DNA from: Serripes groenlandicus
Lineage: Eukaryota > Mollusca > Bivalvia > Cardiida > Cardiidae
Direction of reading: 5' to 3'
NCBI GenBank assembly: GCA_031761405.1
Contig: JASEVX010000007.1
Location: 26,128,859 to 26,192,858, forward strand
DNA: 64,000 bases
Part shown: in pieces, positions 9,386-19,830 of the stretch
Layout: every line of letters starts with the position of its first letter
Numbering within the stretch: position 1 is the stretch's first letter
Notes under the pieces: model-generated
Database searches by the model: none
Told to the model about the DNA's origin: nothing
What the model saw: only the letters and a program-made list of their open reading frames with translations
Made by a program: the position numbers and the translations under genes

Positions 9386-9565
9386 GTGACATTTAAATGA
9401 ACGTATTCCGAGGTCTAATTCCAGATCTAAGGTTTTCCGAAAGATTCCGTCCGACAGCTTCCTAAATAGTGCTACGATGTAGTGTCCCTGATTTCACTCA
9501 CCATCATTTATCTTTACGACACTCAGAAAAGAGTACACTATAAGAAGCATTTCCGTTCACATGGT

Positions 9566-9724
9566 TATTCCTTTCCCACATACAACAAATCTACAGCAGA
9601 CGATTTTGAAATCATATGGACAAAACATGGAAAATCTCTATACACGAAAGAACAATTATTGATTAAAGTTGAAAACATTTTGGCAAAATGAGTCGTCGTT
9701 TGCAGAGGCGTCAGAAAGGGATAA
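9566..9724. mobile_element. TTAA MITE, decayed copy
   Basis: CCTTTCCCACATACAACAAA, CTACAGCAGACGATTTTGAA and GTCGTTTGCAGAGGCGTCAG are family motifs. Both ends have lost their TTAA. Confidence 0.65.
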
Positions 9725-9777
9725 CAACAACACCTAGGCCAACGCGGTGTTTTGTCAGTGCCTGCTATTGTCGTCGC

Positions 9778-10036
9778 GGCGTGATATAGCTCAGTCGGTA
9801 ATGACGACGGTTATTATTCCAGTGATTGTGAGTTCAAATCCTGACTTTGACATTTATTCTCTCCGATCATTAACACAAATCACCAACAAGGAAAAGTATG
9901 TAGCCAGGTATACAGTTGCCTGTGAAGAAATGTGTGTGAGGTACCGATGCGTGCGAAAACATGTGTAAATACATGGCTATGCCTACCAGGATATGACTGA
10001 AAAACTGTTGAACACGGCGTAAAACTCCATTCAAAC
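9778..10036 (+). mobile_element. tRNA-derived SINE, full length
   Basis: Head with A box TAGCTCAGTCGG (9787-9798) and B box GTTCAAATCC (9832-9841), a body with a TACCGATGCGTGCGAAAAC block, and the tail ATATGACTGAAAAACTGTTG plus CGGCGTAAAACTCC. It is the same family as the minus-strand SINE at 6335. A target duplication is not clear. It abuts the TTAA MITE at 10039. Confidence 0.82.
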
Positions 10037-10038
10037 AA

Positions 10039-10269
10039 TTAACCATTTGCCACATACAACAAATCTGTAGCAGAAAACATTAAAAATATACCCGAAAAGA
10101 ATTGGAAACTCTCTTTAGATAAAAGTACAATAATTGAATAGATTTGAAAACATGGGGACACAAAAGGGAAATTGCTCATTTTGAACAATTTCTTCTTTTG
10201 TTGCCATGTTTTCAAAACACCGTCTGCTGCAGATGTGTCAGAAAGCGTCTATATGAGGGAAGGGGTTAA
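10039..10269. mobile_element. TTAA MITE, full copy
   Basis: TTAACCATTTGCCACATACA on the left and TATATGAGGGAAGGGGTTAA on the right, with the usual arms and GAAATTGCTCATTTTGAACA centre. Confidence 0.82.
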
Positions 10270-10537
10270 CACGAGTCGGGACAGGAGACACGTAATTACT
10301 GTTGAGATATAACTGAGAGCCTGAACGTTCAGTCTGTTGGTAAATATATGTTACCACGCCCTCGGCACTTACCTTTTTCTCCAATACAGACGACACTCTT
10401 GACACCATGTGTATTCTATAATTTTTTAAAACATTGAGGGAAAAGGAGAACAGGATTAAATGATCCGATTGGGAGCATTCAAACACTGATTTCAACCATG
10501 TAGAAAATTGTTTTTGAATTATCCAGGCATTATAGAC
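10270..10537. other. No recognised feature
   Basis: The 85-codon minus-strand frame at 10238-10495 starts inside a MITE arm and is not supported as a gene. Confidence 0.45.
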
Positions 10538-10615
10538 TTAACCATTTCCAACGTATAGACGCATTTGCAGCAGACGACTTTTGAAAATATTGTGACAAAA
10601 GAAGAAATTACAATT
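10538..10615. mobile_element. TTAA MITE, left fragment
   Basis: TTAACCATTTCCAACGTATA followed by GCAGCAGACGACTTTTG, then only a few more family bases. Confidence 0.6.
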
Positions 10616-10841
10616 TCTCTTTCACAACAATATTTCCGGCTCCTTTGCAATATATATAATAATATTTATAATGATTTCAACCTTTTTGCCTTGGCAATTT
10701 CGATCTTATTTGCTGCAAATTTGCTGAAGGTAGGAAGGGATTTATCAAGCAGCCAACTGTATAAATGTCAAATGAGGAAAATAGGAAAGTTATTTTTCCA
10801 CGTTCTGTCTGTAATGCCCATAAATGTGATAAGTAACAGGA

Positions 10842-10929
10842 AGAAGTAGTAGTAGTAGATGTAATTATAGCAATATATATGTTACAAGTAGAAGTAGTAG
10901 TAGTAGTAGTAGTAGGAGTAGGAGTAGTA
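10842..10929. repeat. AGT trinucleotide tract, low side of the LINE
   Basis: Runs of AGT/TAG repeats, partly varied to GGAGTA, end directly against the A/T-rich tail of the LINE at 10930. A matching AGT tract lies beyond the other end of the LINE. Confidence 0.85.
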
Positions 10930-11220
10930 TTTTTTATTTATTTATTTTATTTATTCCTTTTAATTCCTCCTATTGGAGATAAATAAATAAACATACAAAG
11001 TTTTGCTATATTAACAATAAACAATTTGAAAGAAAAGGATAGTGCTGGGGCTATATTTACACATGTTATTATATATAAAAATACGCCATTATTGGGCATA
11101 TTTTATCATTTCTGAACACAGAACTTATATAAGATTTTTCAGACAGCTGTATGCATAAGTTAAACATTGTTTGCAAAGTAGAGCTTTGTTTTCTGCATCA
11201 ATGTTCGTATCAGGTTCCGA

Positions 11221-11547
11221 TCACAGGACTTTCAACATGAATATATCCGGGGGGTCGGAGCCTAATTCGTCTGCGAGTTCGGTGTGAATGTTTAGTCTTA
11301 CATCCTGTAAGAGCAGTGATCTCGGAAGCAACGATCCTGGACATTCGCAGAGAGCATGTTTAATGCCATCAAGCGTGGACTCCGAGCACAAATTACAATA
11401 CTGATTTGTATCGCCCGGGATAGCTGTCCATGCTTTGGCTAATCGTCTGACAACTTTTGGGCTTAACTCGGTATACATATCATAAAGTAAGCATGTGCTC
11501 ATTGAAGTTTGTAGCTGTTGAAATATTATGAATATCCGGGTCGGCAC
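11221..11547 (-). pseudogene. LINE C-terminal zinc-binding segment
   Basis: An open stretch of 108 codons ending the LINE ORF. It contains CNLCSESTLDGIKHALCEC, the cysteine-histidine motif found near the C terminus of many LINE ORF2 proteins. It is separated from the thumb segment (11820-12335) by about 270 bp of decayed coding sequence with stops. In active relatives it is thought to bind nucleic acid. Confidence 0.75.
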
Positions 11548-11819
11548 TCATCCTCGACCTCCAATTTTGTGTTTCACATGCATTAACGACATTTTTAACA
11601 GCCAATTTCTAACTATATTTAGACGGCAATGTAGCTGAATTACAAATGTATGCATGTAGTATGTGCAGAAGACCGTACTTACTTAGTATGTTTGTTATGT
11701 CAGGGATGAAGCCCTTTTTTTTTTACTTTTGATGGGTTTTGCATATGACAAGCATCTGTTGAGGAATACATTTTTACTCAACGATCCGTTTTTAAGACTG
11801 AGAAGTTTGTGCAGAAACA

Positions 11820-12420
11820 TCAACTTTCTGATATCAATTCTTGACGATAGACGATGTATGTGCCGACCATGGATTCACACACATCTGATCTCGTTCTGGT
11901 TTTGAAACCCTGTATTGACTTTACAATAAAGTGTTGTACCTTGTCCACTGTATTTGTGTCAGCCTGTGACATCTCATTCCAAAGCTCACACCCGTATAAT
12001 GCTGTTGGTACAATTATGCTATTATATAGTTTACTTGATGTAATTGGGTTTAAAGCATCAGACCGCTTACCTATATCGGCAAGTGCAAAAAATGCATTTT
12101 TCGCCTTTTGACACCTTTCTTTAATTCGATTTGTTAATTTAAGTGATGCGTCTTGTCTTATACCAAAGTGTACTGCATGATCAGTTTCAAAAATATACGT
12201 ATCACCAATGATAAGAGAAATTGGCGAGTCATGTTTAGGTTTGTTAAATACGACTATATTAGATTTGTTCGCATTAACTTCGAATGTCCACCTGTTGGTA
12301 TATCGATAGACAATATCTAATAGGAGTTGCAGCATGTTCGGAGTCAGGGAAATAAGGGAAAGATCATCGGCGAATGAGGGATTGCCGCATCTGAGGGTAT
12401 GCCCGAGGTTTAAACTATAT
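11820..12420 (-). pseudogene. LINE reverse transcriptase: catalytic and thumb region
   Basis: From about 12420 downward the frame runs through RCGNPSFADDLSLISLTPN, whose FADD is the catalytic box (usually Y/F-A-D-D), then TNRWTFEVNANKSNIVVF and ALYGCELW, all standard landmarks of LINE thumb regions. The upstream palm is cut off by the DNA transposon at 12434-12851, beyond which the same frame resumes at 12855. Confidence 0.85.
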
Positions 12421-12433
12421 TGCGAGTCCTCTA

Positions 12434-12851
12434 GAGCGTTTTCGGCTTTTGCAATCGAGTAACTCGAGTAGAAAATCTAGACATGCGCAGTTCACGACAC
12501 GAGTAACCATTCACGAACGCCTAACTGAGGCCGAGTAACTGACGAAAATCGGAAAGACAAATAACATTGACTACAATTAATAACAACTTATAAATAAATA
12601 AAAAGAATCAAAGTTATCAGTTTAGATTCTTATTTAAGAAATATACATATCCAATAACAAAGCACAATTTTGCAACACAATTAGTTTATATCATTTCTTA
12701 CCGCGGATTACTCGTGTTACCCGTCAAATAGTGGGAGTCGTTCTAGTCGAGTAGATTAGAGATTAAGCGCATGCGCCATTCGCTTACTCGATACGTTCGA
12801 CTTTCAACTCCAGTTACTCGCATTACGCGAGTAAACAAGTCGAAAACGCTC
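12434..12851. mobile_element. 418-bp DNA transposon inserted in the LINE
   Basis: The left end GAGCGTTTTCG is the exact reverse complement of the right end CGAAAACGCTC. CTA is present on both sides (12431-12433 and 12852-12854). Taking out the element and one CTA leaves the LINE reverse-transcriptase frame continuous at this point, so the target duplication is 3 bp. Short ends plus a 3-bp duplication resemble PIF/Harbinger MITEs, though their usual site is TWA. The interior has many CGAGTAA/TTACTCG pieces in both orientations and no frame. Confidence 0.88.
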
Positions 12852-12854
12852 CTA

Positions 12855-13597
12855 GTTGTTGTAAAAGTTCATTCATATATACGAGATAGAAAAATGTAGA
12901 GGCTACCCCTCCCTGCCGTACGCCTTTCTGTATATTTACAGTACATGAAGTCGCGCCGTTTACACACGGATACGGCACGTTATTTTCTCATATGAATTGA
13001 TTATGATCCTTAGGATTTTACCTTTTAGTCCTAATTGTGTTAGTTTAAAGAAAAGGCCTGTATGCCACACAGAATCGAACGCGGCCTTAACATCGAGAAA
13101 GGCGACGTACACCCGACTTTTCTTTTCGGATATGTCGTATATGGTTTCTTGTAGATTGAAGGCTGCTGTCATGCAACTAAGATCTTTTTGGGAACGGAGT
13201 GTTTCTAGACAGTAAGAATGTCTGTATTCTGCCTAAGTAGCTTTTCGAATAGTTTACAAAAGCACGGGATTAACGATATAGGTCTATAACTAGAAGGGTT
13301 ATTTTTATACTTTCCCTTTCCTTTGTAGATAGGAACTATAAGGCTTTCTCTCCAGTCTTCTGGAATAACCTCTTGGGCTAACACACAATTAAATAAGTCC
13401 GATAAACTTTTATAAAGTGTTTTACCGCCGTGAATAATATGCTCATTAAGTATGTAATCATGTGATGGACTTTTCCCACGTTTTATGTCCTTTGCGAGGG
13501 TCTCTACGTTTTCCCAATTAAATGGGGCAACCATTACATTATAATCATAATCCGCGCTACGTTCGACTGATCTATCAAGCTTACTATGTTCGATCAA
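12855..13597 (-). pseudogene. LINE reverse transcriptase: N-terminal fingers and palm
   Basis: Two open segments, 13597-13205 and about 13198-12855, in different frames. The first carries KRGKSPSHDYILNEHI and YRPISLIPCFCKLFEKLL. The second carries the motif A aspartates (FLDVKAAFDSVWH) and GVRQGG. The change of frame near 13205 is a disabling indel. The segment ends exactly at the target site of the 418-bp transposon. Confidence 0.85.
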
Positions 13598-13985
13598 TGC
13601 TTCTAAATCGTCAGTAAAGTTATGCCGACTTTTAGAAGTGTGAGGGAATCGGAATGTATCTTTGCAATATTCAGAGAAACCGGTTGGTATATTTTTTCCG
13701 TATAAGTTGTATCTTTATACGCTATTTCAGAACATTCACGCAAACCTTTTCCCTTCCGCTTGCTGACTAGTTTCCAAAAAAGGTTTATATCTAATTGAGC
13801 TACTTTATCAAGTTCTTCGAATGCTTTGTTGAAGAAGTTGTTAGAGGCACTTCGCTGTTTCCTCCGAAAGTTACTTTTGGCAGCTTTGTACTTTCGATAA
13901 GATTCGCGTTCGGATCCTCTGGGCCGACCTAGATTAATCCTGACTCGCCTGAGGCGTCTTGATTCGGCATGGGCTTAAGGTCGTT

Positions 13986-13987
<2 letters not shown>

Positions 13988-14018
<31 letters not shown>

Positions 14019-14110
14019 CTAGTAGTAAAAGTAGAAATAGTAATAGTTGTACTAATAGTTGAAATTGTACAAGAAGACATAGTAGTAGAAGTAGTATCTG
14101 ATAATGATTA
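13988..14110. repeat. AGT trinucleotide tract, high side of the LINE
   Basis: About twelve consecutive AGT units, then imperfect AGT/AAT units to about 14100. Together with 10842-10929 it brackets the LINE. Confidence 0.85.
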
Positions 14111-14829
14111 TTATTTAGTTCATAATCATTATAACTATTGTTTTAATATTTTTAACCCTATGTGTGTGTTTTTTTAAACCGAAAGATAACAGATTTCTAA
14201 ACCCTGTTTTGTGTGATAAGTCTTATTCAAGATCGCTGGTTTCATATTATAAGTTTATTATGATAACTACTTCGTGTAAAAGTTTGGGCTGGTTGACTCC
14301 TTACCGAGAGGCCCAAAGACTGACCTCTACATAGAAGCAGAACTCATGAACTAAATAGAAGTAAATCAGTCTTAATTATACCTAGTAACTTGCATGTTAT
14401 ATAAGAGCATACACTTGAATTAACTTTCGGAAGTGTGTATTGCTATTGACAGATTAGTACGGTCACTTCCTAATAATTGACCATGTCATAAATAATGGGT
14501 CAATGGTCATTACTTCACACCTGTACATGGAGAAATTAAAATCAAAGCACTGAAGTGCTGACGACCTGGGGGCTGCAGGAAGGTTTGATTAGTAGGGAAA
14601 ATGTGAAAGGAAATAATAATTGCAGCTCATGTTTATGTATTTATTGTGTTAAGAAGACATAAAGAATCAAAGGAATGTTTGACAGCAGGTTTAGGCAGAA
14701 TATTTTGAAGTGTCTGTCTTATTATATTGAGAAATATTTCAATGTTAAATCAACTTCCATCGAGTAGAAATAATTCTCTAAACCATGTACTTGACTGGGA
14801 GAAAGTGTTTGAACAACGCAAAACTCATC
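14111..14829. other. No recognised feature
   Basis: AT-rich sequence without credible frames. The plus-strand frame 14727-14945 runs into the next repeat and has no family resemblance. Confidence 0.5.
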
Positions 14830-15405
14830 AAGACAATTATTCTAACAAAGATTCAAAATGCATGAGTGTATCAATATTTTCCTTCATTTTGCCTAGTGAC
14901 CTATTTTTGTTTACCCAATATGACCCATATTCGAACATGGACTAGATATCATTAATACAAACATTCTGACAAAGTGTCAAGCTCCTGAAGCAACAAATTG
15001 CGACCTCCAGAGTTTTAACAAGATGTTCCTTCATTTTGGCATAGTGACCTAGTTTTTAACATGGCATGACCCATATTCGAACTTGGCCTAGATATAATGA
15101 AGTTAAACATTCTGACGAAATTTAAAAAAATGTAGCTTTTACAGTCTTGACAAGATGTTCCTTCAATTTGGCCTATTGATCTAGTTTTTTAATAGGCATG
15201 ACCAATATTCAAACGTAGCCTACATATCATCAAGACAAACATTCTGATACAGTTTCAACATGCTCAAGTTAAAAATGCAGCCTCCAGAGTATTAACAAGA
15301 TTGCCCTTCAACTTGGCCTAGTGGCTTAGTTTCTGATCCAGTATGTCCCATATTCGAACTTGAATTAGATGTCATTAATTATATAAGACAAACATTCTGA
15401 CGAGA
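14830..15405. repeat. Degenerate tandem repeat, about 125-150-bp units
   Basis: A unit containing GCCTAGTGACCTA, CATGACCCATATTCGAAC, TAGATATCATTAA, CAAACATTCTGAC and TTAACAAGATGTTCC recurs about four times (T-G-C-C-T-A at about 14889; related blocks at 15040, 15169 and 15316). I recognise this general type as a widespread bivalve repeat, from memory. Confidence 0.8.
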
Positions 15406-15850
15406 ATGCCGTTGATACCTCCGCATCGCTTGCGGGCACCTGCACAGCGCGATCGGGTCGGCGTTTGATGGAGAGGTTGGCGCTTGCACGCTACCGCTAC
15501 AACTTAGTTATTGGTGCATTGGTGGCCGGATAATCTGATGAACGATGCAATGAGCCGGCTTTTATAACCTGCGAACCACAGTGGGTGGTCGGCCAGACGC
15601 CGGCCTCTCCCCGGTCAATGTCTGCCGGGTTCTGAGCGGCAAATTTAGCCCGGCGCTCGCTCAATATGAGTGATGCCCGGCCGGACATCGGCCAGGCATC
15701 AACCGATTAATGTGCGATCAGTTTGCGATCAGGTTTTAAGTCTGAGTTTAAAGTTACTCGATGCCCGCGAGGAGTCCCGAAGGGTTCCGGCCGAAAATTC
15801 CTAGAAATCCACTGCAAACTACTCGCAAGGTAATTGTGACTGGGGTTTAA
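15406..15850. other. GC-rich island with inverted repeat
   Basis: This segment is far richer in G and C than its surroundings, with GCCGG and CCGGC blocks throughout. An imperfect hairpin at 15671-15701 pairs TGATGCC with GGCATCA. A 63-codon minus-strand frame at 15497-15688 has no family resemblance. It could be a piece of an unrecognised repeat or a host CpG-rich segment. Confidence 0.5.
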
Positions 15851-16159
15851 GTGAAACTAGGTAGGCTACATTTTTAAATCATGCATATGATTTTGAAAAC
15901 AATATAAATCTGCAGCAGAAGACTTTTGAAAACAGATGTTGATATCCATATCTCTATGTGCAGATATAAGGCACATTCCTGTAAGCATTTTCTTCGCCAT
16001 TGATGATCTTCAGTCGGACTTCATGAGGTCAATAGTTGAAATTCTTTCTTCCAACTCGCAACTTGTCACCAAAAATGTGATCGCTATCCAACGAATTGTG
16101 TAGACATTCGGATCGCTCGACTTTCTTAATCAAGTCGTCAATGGTTGACTGGTGGGTAA
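15851..16159. other. No gene; MITE scrap
   Basis: AAATCTGCAGCAGAAGACTT at about 15905 is a scrap of a TTAA MITE arm. Nothing else is recognised. Confidence 0.5.
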
Positions 16160-16351
16160 GATAAGGGTGATTCGTTTGAGGAATTCTTGGAGCAGATGAT
16201 CCGAGAATGGGCTTACAATATTCCTCCGGAGTATCATCGGGGTTGTTGTGACGGTGTGTCTATCGGCTACATAAACCGGTATAGTAGTATTATGCCGCCG
16301 GATTCACCAAAGCTTTCTGAAACGCCTGCTGTTTCAGCACTTGTGGCATGA
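16160..16351 (+). pseudogene. Short coding-like fragment, unassigned
   Basis: After a stop at 16157-16159 the frame is open for 63 codons to a TGA at 16349-16351. Its composition looks protein-like (FEEFLEQMIREWAYNIPPEY near the start), with acidic and aromatic residues. The first ATG is at codon 14. No homologue comes to mind. It may be a transposon or gene fragment, or an exon. Confidence 0.25.
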
Positions 16352-16702
16352 TCAGGACGGACCCTGCCAAATCCGCCACTGCAATTCATTTTTCGTAGCA
16401 CGGGCCCAACGTGGTCCCCGGTAAATCCACCACTGCATTATTTGCCACGCGATTTCTTTGTACTGTTCCGTTCCACTTCGCGAATGTTAATAAGCTTCCA
16501 TATTTAATCTTTCGGCGCATTCATTTCTAAAGCATTTGTTAAACTTATATTGGAGTGTTCACGCCTGAAGGTTTTTCACTGATGTTCCAACAACATTATA
16601 ACGATCTTTTGTTGAGGAGATCTTAACCTTTAAAATGCAGTTTTGTTGAATCAATGATGAACTATTCTTCTCGCGCAGTCTCACCCTAATATGTCTTGTT
16701 AG
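16352..16702. other. No gene; short direct repeat
   Basis: AAATCCGCCACTGCAATTCAT near 16370 is echoed by AAATCCACCACTGCATTATT near 16424. AT-rich from there to 16700. Confidence 0.4.
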
Positions 16703-16945
16703 GTGTTAACAGCAATTGGCAGGCTGCCAACTCCGAAAAATAAATGGTTTTACTACTATGACCAGGGGCTAAAGAGCCAGGCCAACACTAATATCGGAAT
16801 CACGGAAGCGACGACCGTCACTCCGTTAATTAGAAAGAAAAGGCCGGTCAGTGTATCCAGCCGGAGGTTCTCCTCTGTAAAAGATCACAATCTAAACAGT
16901 GTTAATGGATGTACCGTGAACACAAAGGGTTCAAAGAAAGACTAA
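16703..16945 (+). CDS. Open frame of 80 codons, unassigned
   Basis: The frame opens just after a possible splice acceptor (TATGTCTTGTTAG, ending 16701) and begins without an ATG. It has protein-like composition: KNKWFYYYDQG near the start, then a basic, serine-rich stretch. It could be a terminal exon, a transposon fragment or chance. I do not recognise it, and no partner exon is evident. Confidence 0.25.
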   Translation: MLTAIGRLPTPKNKWFYYYDQGLKSQANTNIGITEATTVTPLIRKKRPVSVSSRRFSSVKDHNLNSVNGCTVNTKGSKKD

Positions 16946-16959
16946 TAAGTGCAACGTTG

Positions 16960-18100
16960 AATGTTGACTGGCTCAAGAACTTCGAGAACTATGTGGACTT
17001 CAATTATAACGATTGTGTTCATTTGAAAGTTTATTCCTGCTTGAGTTAGATATTTAAGCCGGTCCAACACTGGCTTTGTTTTGCAACAGATGACCCGATC
17101 TGGCTTCGAGTCAAAGTCGCACAAAGTGCAAAATCCAACCAAGATGAGAATTTACAGACAATGTGTTTGCACCTAATTCAGATGGTTTAAGATTGTCCAT
17201 ATAGACAGTTCATGATCGTTGGAATTTTCAGAACAACGACGTCATACAGCGGGAATGGTCGGAACTCCGGCTGTTCCGGCTGGTTGATACTGGTTGGGAT
17301 TTCCCGGACTTGCACTCGTCCTGTTCAGCCGACAACATGACATGTTGTGCGCCGACTGCGAGTTGAGTTGAGATTTTCTAACAAAGTCCCGACTTTGCAT
17401 CGGTTCGAGTTATAGACACAAGTGCAAAATCCATCCAAGATAACAATTTGCGGACAACGAGTTCGCACATAATTCATATGGTCAAAGGTTGTCAGAATAA
17501 CCGGAACGATGACTTTTCCTGCTGAGAAATACAGCCGGAGTTGTCGGAACTCGAGCTATTCTGGCTGGTTGATACTGGTTGGGAGTTCGAGAATTTGCAC
17601 CCGTCAAGTTCCGAGTTAAAAATTTCAGCAGAAAACCTGATATATTGCTTTCGTCCGGTTCGATTTTGCATTCGTGCAAAGCCAATTTAAACATTTCCAG
17701 ACAATGTATATGCACATAAGTCATGCGGTCCAAGCTTGTCCGAAACGAGAGTTCCGGCTGGCCAGTAAATCTTTTACGTCTTGTTAGTACAACCATAGTA
17801 ATCGGAACTCCGGCTGTTCCGACATGTTGATACAGCTTGAGTACGCCGGCTAACTTCACGCACATGTTTACCGAATATGGTAAGAAGCATGAACAAGTTG
17901 TCAAGAAAGTCAACCGAGAACCTATGAAGAAGGACAATACATGAATAACGTTGAGGGAATGTGGTCTGGTAGTGTGTGAACAAAAGCCACATCTGAAACC
18001 AGACAATATGTTTAAGGGTTTTGTTGACCAATTTGTGAACACAAAATAGGATCTGTTGGAGGTAGAGTGCCCTGCCTCGAACCTTTGGCGTATGCAAACT
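16960..18100. repeat. Degenerate tandem repeat, about 250-300-bp units
   Basis: A block with GTGCAAAATCCA, GACAATGTGTTTGCACCTAA and ATGGT recurs at about 17115, 17416 and 17669. A block with CGGAACTCCGGCTGTTCC and GGTTGATACTGGTTGGGA recurs at about 17250, 17540 and 17800. The 186-codon minus-strand frame at 17482-18042 crosses three units, has no ATG at its start and is probably not a gene. Confidence 0.75.
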
Positions 18101-18555
18101 CCGGATCAACCTTTCCAGGACAAAGACTTTCTTTGCCAGTTAACAATTGGAAGTGTACAACTGAAATAAAATTCCATCAATACTTTAATTAGGAGTAAGG
18201 ACAGATGGAAATTACGAGTAGAGGTGGTTTTACTTTGTTGTATGGACTTGCGTTGGATTCAACATCCATCATGTGGCATTAGAACTTAGAGCTTCAAACA
18301 GTACCTCCCCAAGTACCGACTATGATCACTATTGAAGAGTATGCCTTGTATCTGTCCAGTCACTCACGAACTTTATAGCCAGAGATTAATGCAGCAAGAT
18401 AAATAACAAGTTTTCATATACCTGCACATCTTCCGGCGCAAAAAGATGCAGATTATCATGCGCAAACACGACAGATTCGCCGACTAAAGCAATTGGTTCT
18501 GACGAAGCCCTTGCTAATAATGGAAATATTATTTTAATAGTGTGGCAAATATGGT
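18101..18555. other. No recognised feature
   Basis: No credible frame or recognised repeat. Confidence 0.5.
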
Positions 18556-18558
18556 AAG

Positions 18559-18897
18559 AAAATGAGAGATTGCTTGCTTCAACCCTAATCACATACAAAA
18601 GATCTGCCGCAGACAACTATAAAAACTTTACACATTGAAAACATTATAAGAAAAGTAGGAATTGCTTGCTTCAACCCTAATCACATACAAAAGATCTGCC
18701 GCAAACAACTATAAAAACATTTATAGAAGCATATGAAAACTCGCTAAAAAGTAAAGAACATTTATTGAATACAGTTGGAAAATAGTGACAAAAAAAATAA
18801 AATGCCCATTTTGAGCAATTTATCATTTGTCACGATGTTTTTCTCAAAGTCATCTGTTGCAGAGGTGTCAGAAAGTGGCTGTATTTTGGAGAGGGTT
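18559..18897. mobile_element. TTAA MITE with partial internal duplication
   Basis: The arm AGATTGCTTGCTTCAACCCT with GATCTGCCGCAGACAACTAT occurs at 18559-18628 and again at 18650-18718. The rest (GAACATTTATTGAATACAG, GCCCATTTTGAGCAATTTA, GAGAGGGTTAA) follows once. Confidence 0.7.
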
Positions 18898-19229
18898 AAA
18901 GCTATATAAACTTCTTCTATAACTACAAGAGTAGTCTATCGTGGTGGCATCAAAAGCCTTCTGTGCCAGGTAAAGGGTATGTTTAAAGAAGCTGATAATA
19001 TTAAATCATATAACAAACAAAAAAACTTCTGTCCTTTTAAAAAGCCATAATCAAAAAATAATAAATTCATACTCTAACAATATTATCACATATAATGATC
19101 AAACCCGATATATACATACAGAAAAACAAACACTTTCTAGGTTGGAGACTGGTAAATGATCGACCGTGTACACCTTGATATGTTACTCGGATCATTGAAT
19201 TATATTGAAATGTGATAGCATGTGAACAG
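18898..19229. other. No recognised feature
   Basis: AT-rich, without a credible frame or matched repeat. Confidence 0.45.
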
Positions 19230-19625
19230 TTTTTAATTCTAAACTTACAACGAAAATGGGCCCGCTTCCTGGTGGGCATGTTTTTTCAACGATTTTGAAT
19301 AATTTGAACAATGTTGGTAGAGGATCACCGAAGGAACATTTGTGCCAAATTGTTTTCAAATTTGGCCTATTCTTTTTGAAAGAAAGATTTTTTTTTTTTT
19401 TACTATGTACCATATTAAGAAAACAAATTTCATAACGTTGCGGTCATGTTTTCAGCGGATCGGAATAAATTGGACAATCTTGGTAGACACCCGAGGATCA
19501 GTTTTGCTGAATTATTTACAATCTGGGTCAGTACTTTTGGACAAGATGACTTTTAAAGTTGTTCTTTACCTATCCCAAAATTATACTGAAATTCGGTCCC
19601 AGTTTTTTTTCAAAAAATATGCAAA
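19230..19625. repeat. Degenerate two-unit dispersed repeat
   Basis: GGCATGTTTTTTCAACGATT, GAACAATGTTGGTAGAGGATC on one side and GGTCATGTTTTCAGCGGATC, GACAATCTTGGTAGACACCC on the other are related units about 175 bp apart. A T14-15 run lies at about 19388. The style resembles the repeats at 20690 and 58558. Confidence 0.6.
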
Positions 19626-19629
19626 CATT

Positions 19630-19672
19630 TAATTATATACCAATAATTTCTTCGGTCCTTCTTCCCCTACAT
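19630..19672 (-). pseudogene. Small match to the 3' end of the GPCR locus
   Basis: The stretch CCAATAATTTCTTCGGTCC, then TTCCCCTACATTGAGTTG, parallels 56321-56363 (CCAATATTTTCTCCGGTCC and TTTCCTACACTGAGTTG), which includes the last codons and stop of the receptor gene. It is too short to prove a gene copy and may be a shared repeat. Confidence 0.4.
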
Positions 19673-19693
19673 TGAGTTGTAAGAAATGGGTAT

Positions 19694-19830
19694 CGTTTTT
19701 CCTGAAACAAAAAATCCACAGGAGGCGAAAAGTGTCTATCCGGGTAAGCATGCGTGGCATGATTAGGCTGATCCGGGTCGATACTTTACGCCGAGTTCAC
19801 AATGTTGGTTTTCTGGCGGGACGACTCAAA
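19694..19830. mobile_element. GCGAG-palindrome MITE, half copy
   Basis: Runs from the centre (CCTGAAACAAAAAATCCACA) to one end (CAATGTTGGTTTTCTGGCGG). Confidence 0.7.

Larger units (their letters stand above)
10930..13987 (-). mobile_element. Degraded non-LTR retrotransposon (LINE), 5'-truncated
   Basis: Read on the minus strand, this holds from 5' to 3': a basic linker region (about 13980-13700), the N-terminal part of a reverse transcriptase with the typical IPEDWR and SYRPISLIP boxes (13597-13205), palm motif A in FLDVKAAFDSVW (about 13090), the GVRQGG box (about 12910), the catalytic FADD box (about 12374), the thumb (12335-11820), and a C-terminal zinc-binding motif C-x2-C-x8-H-x4-C (about 11400). 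The tail is A/T-rich (10930-10955). The upstream endonuclease is absent. Frameshifts and a 418-bp insertion show that it is dead. Confidence 0.9.

Noticed and set aside
9787..9841. tRNA gene on the plus strand
   Set aside because: Same SINE head; boxes present but no cloverleaf closure and the SINE body follows.
17482..18042. 186-codon gene on the minus strand
   Set aside because: Begins without ATG, crosses degenerate tandem units and has no family resemblance.
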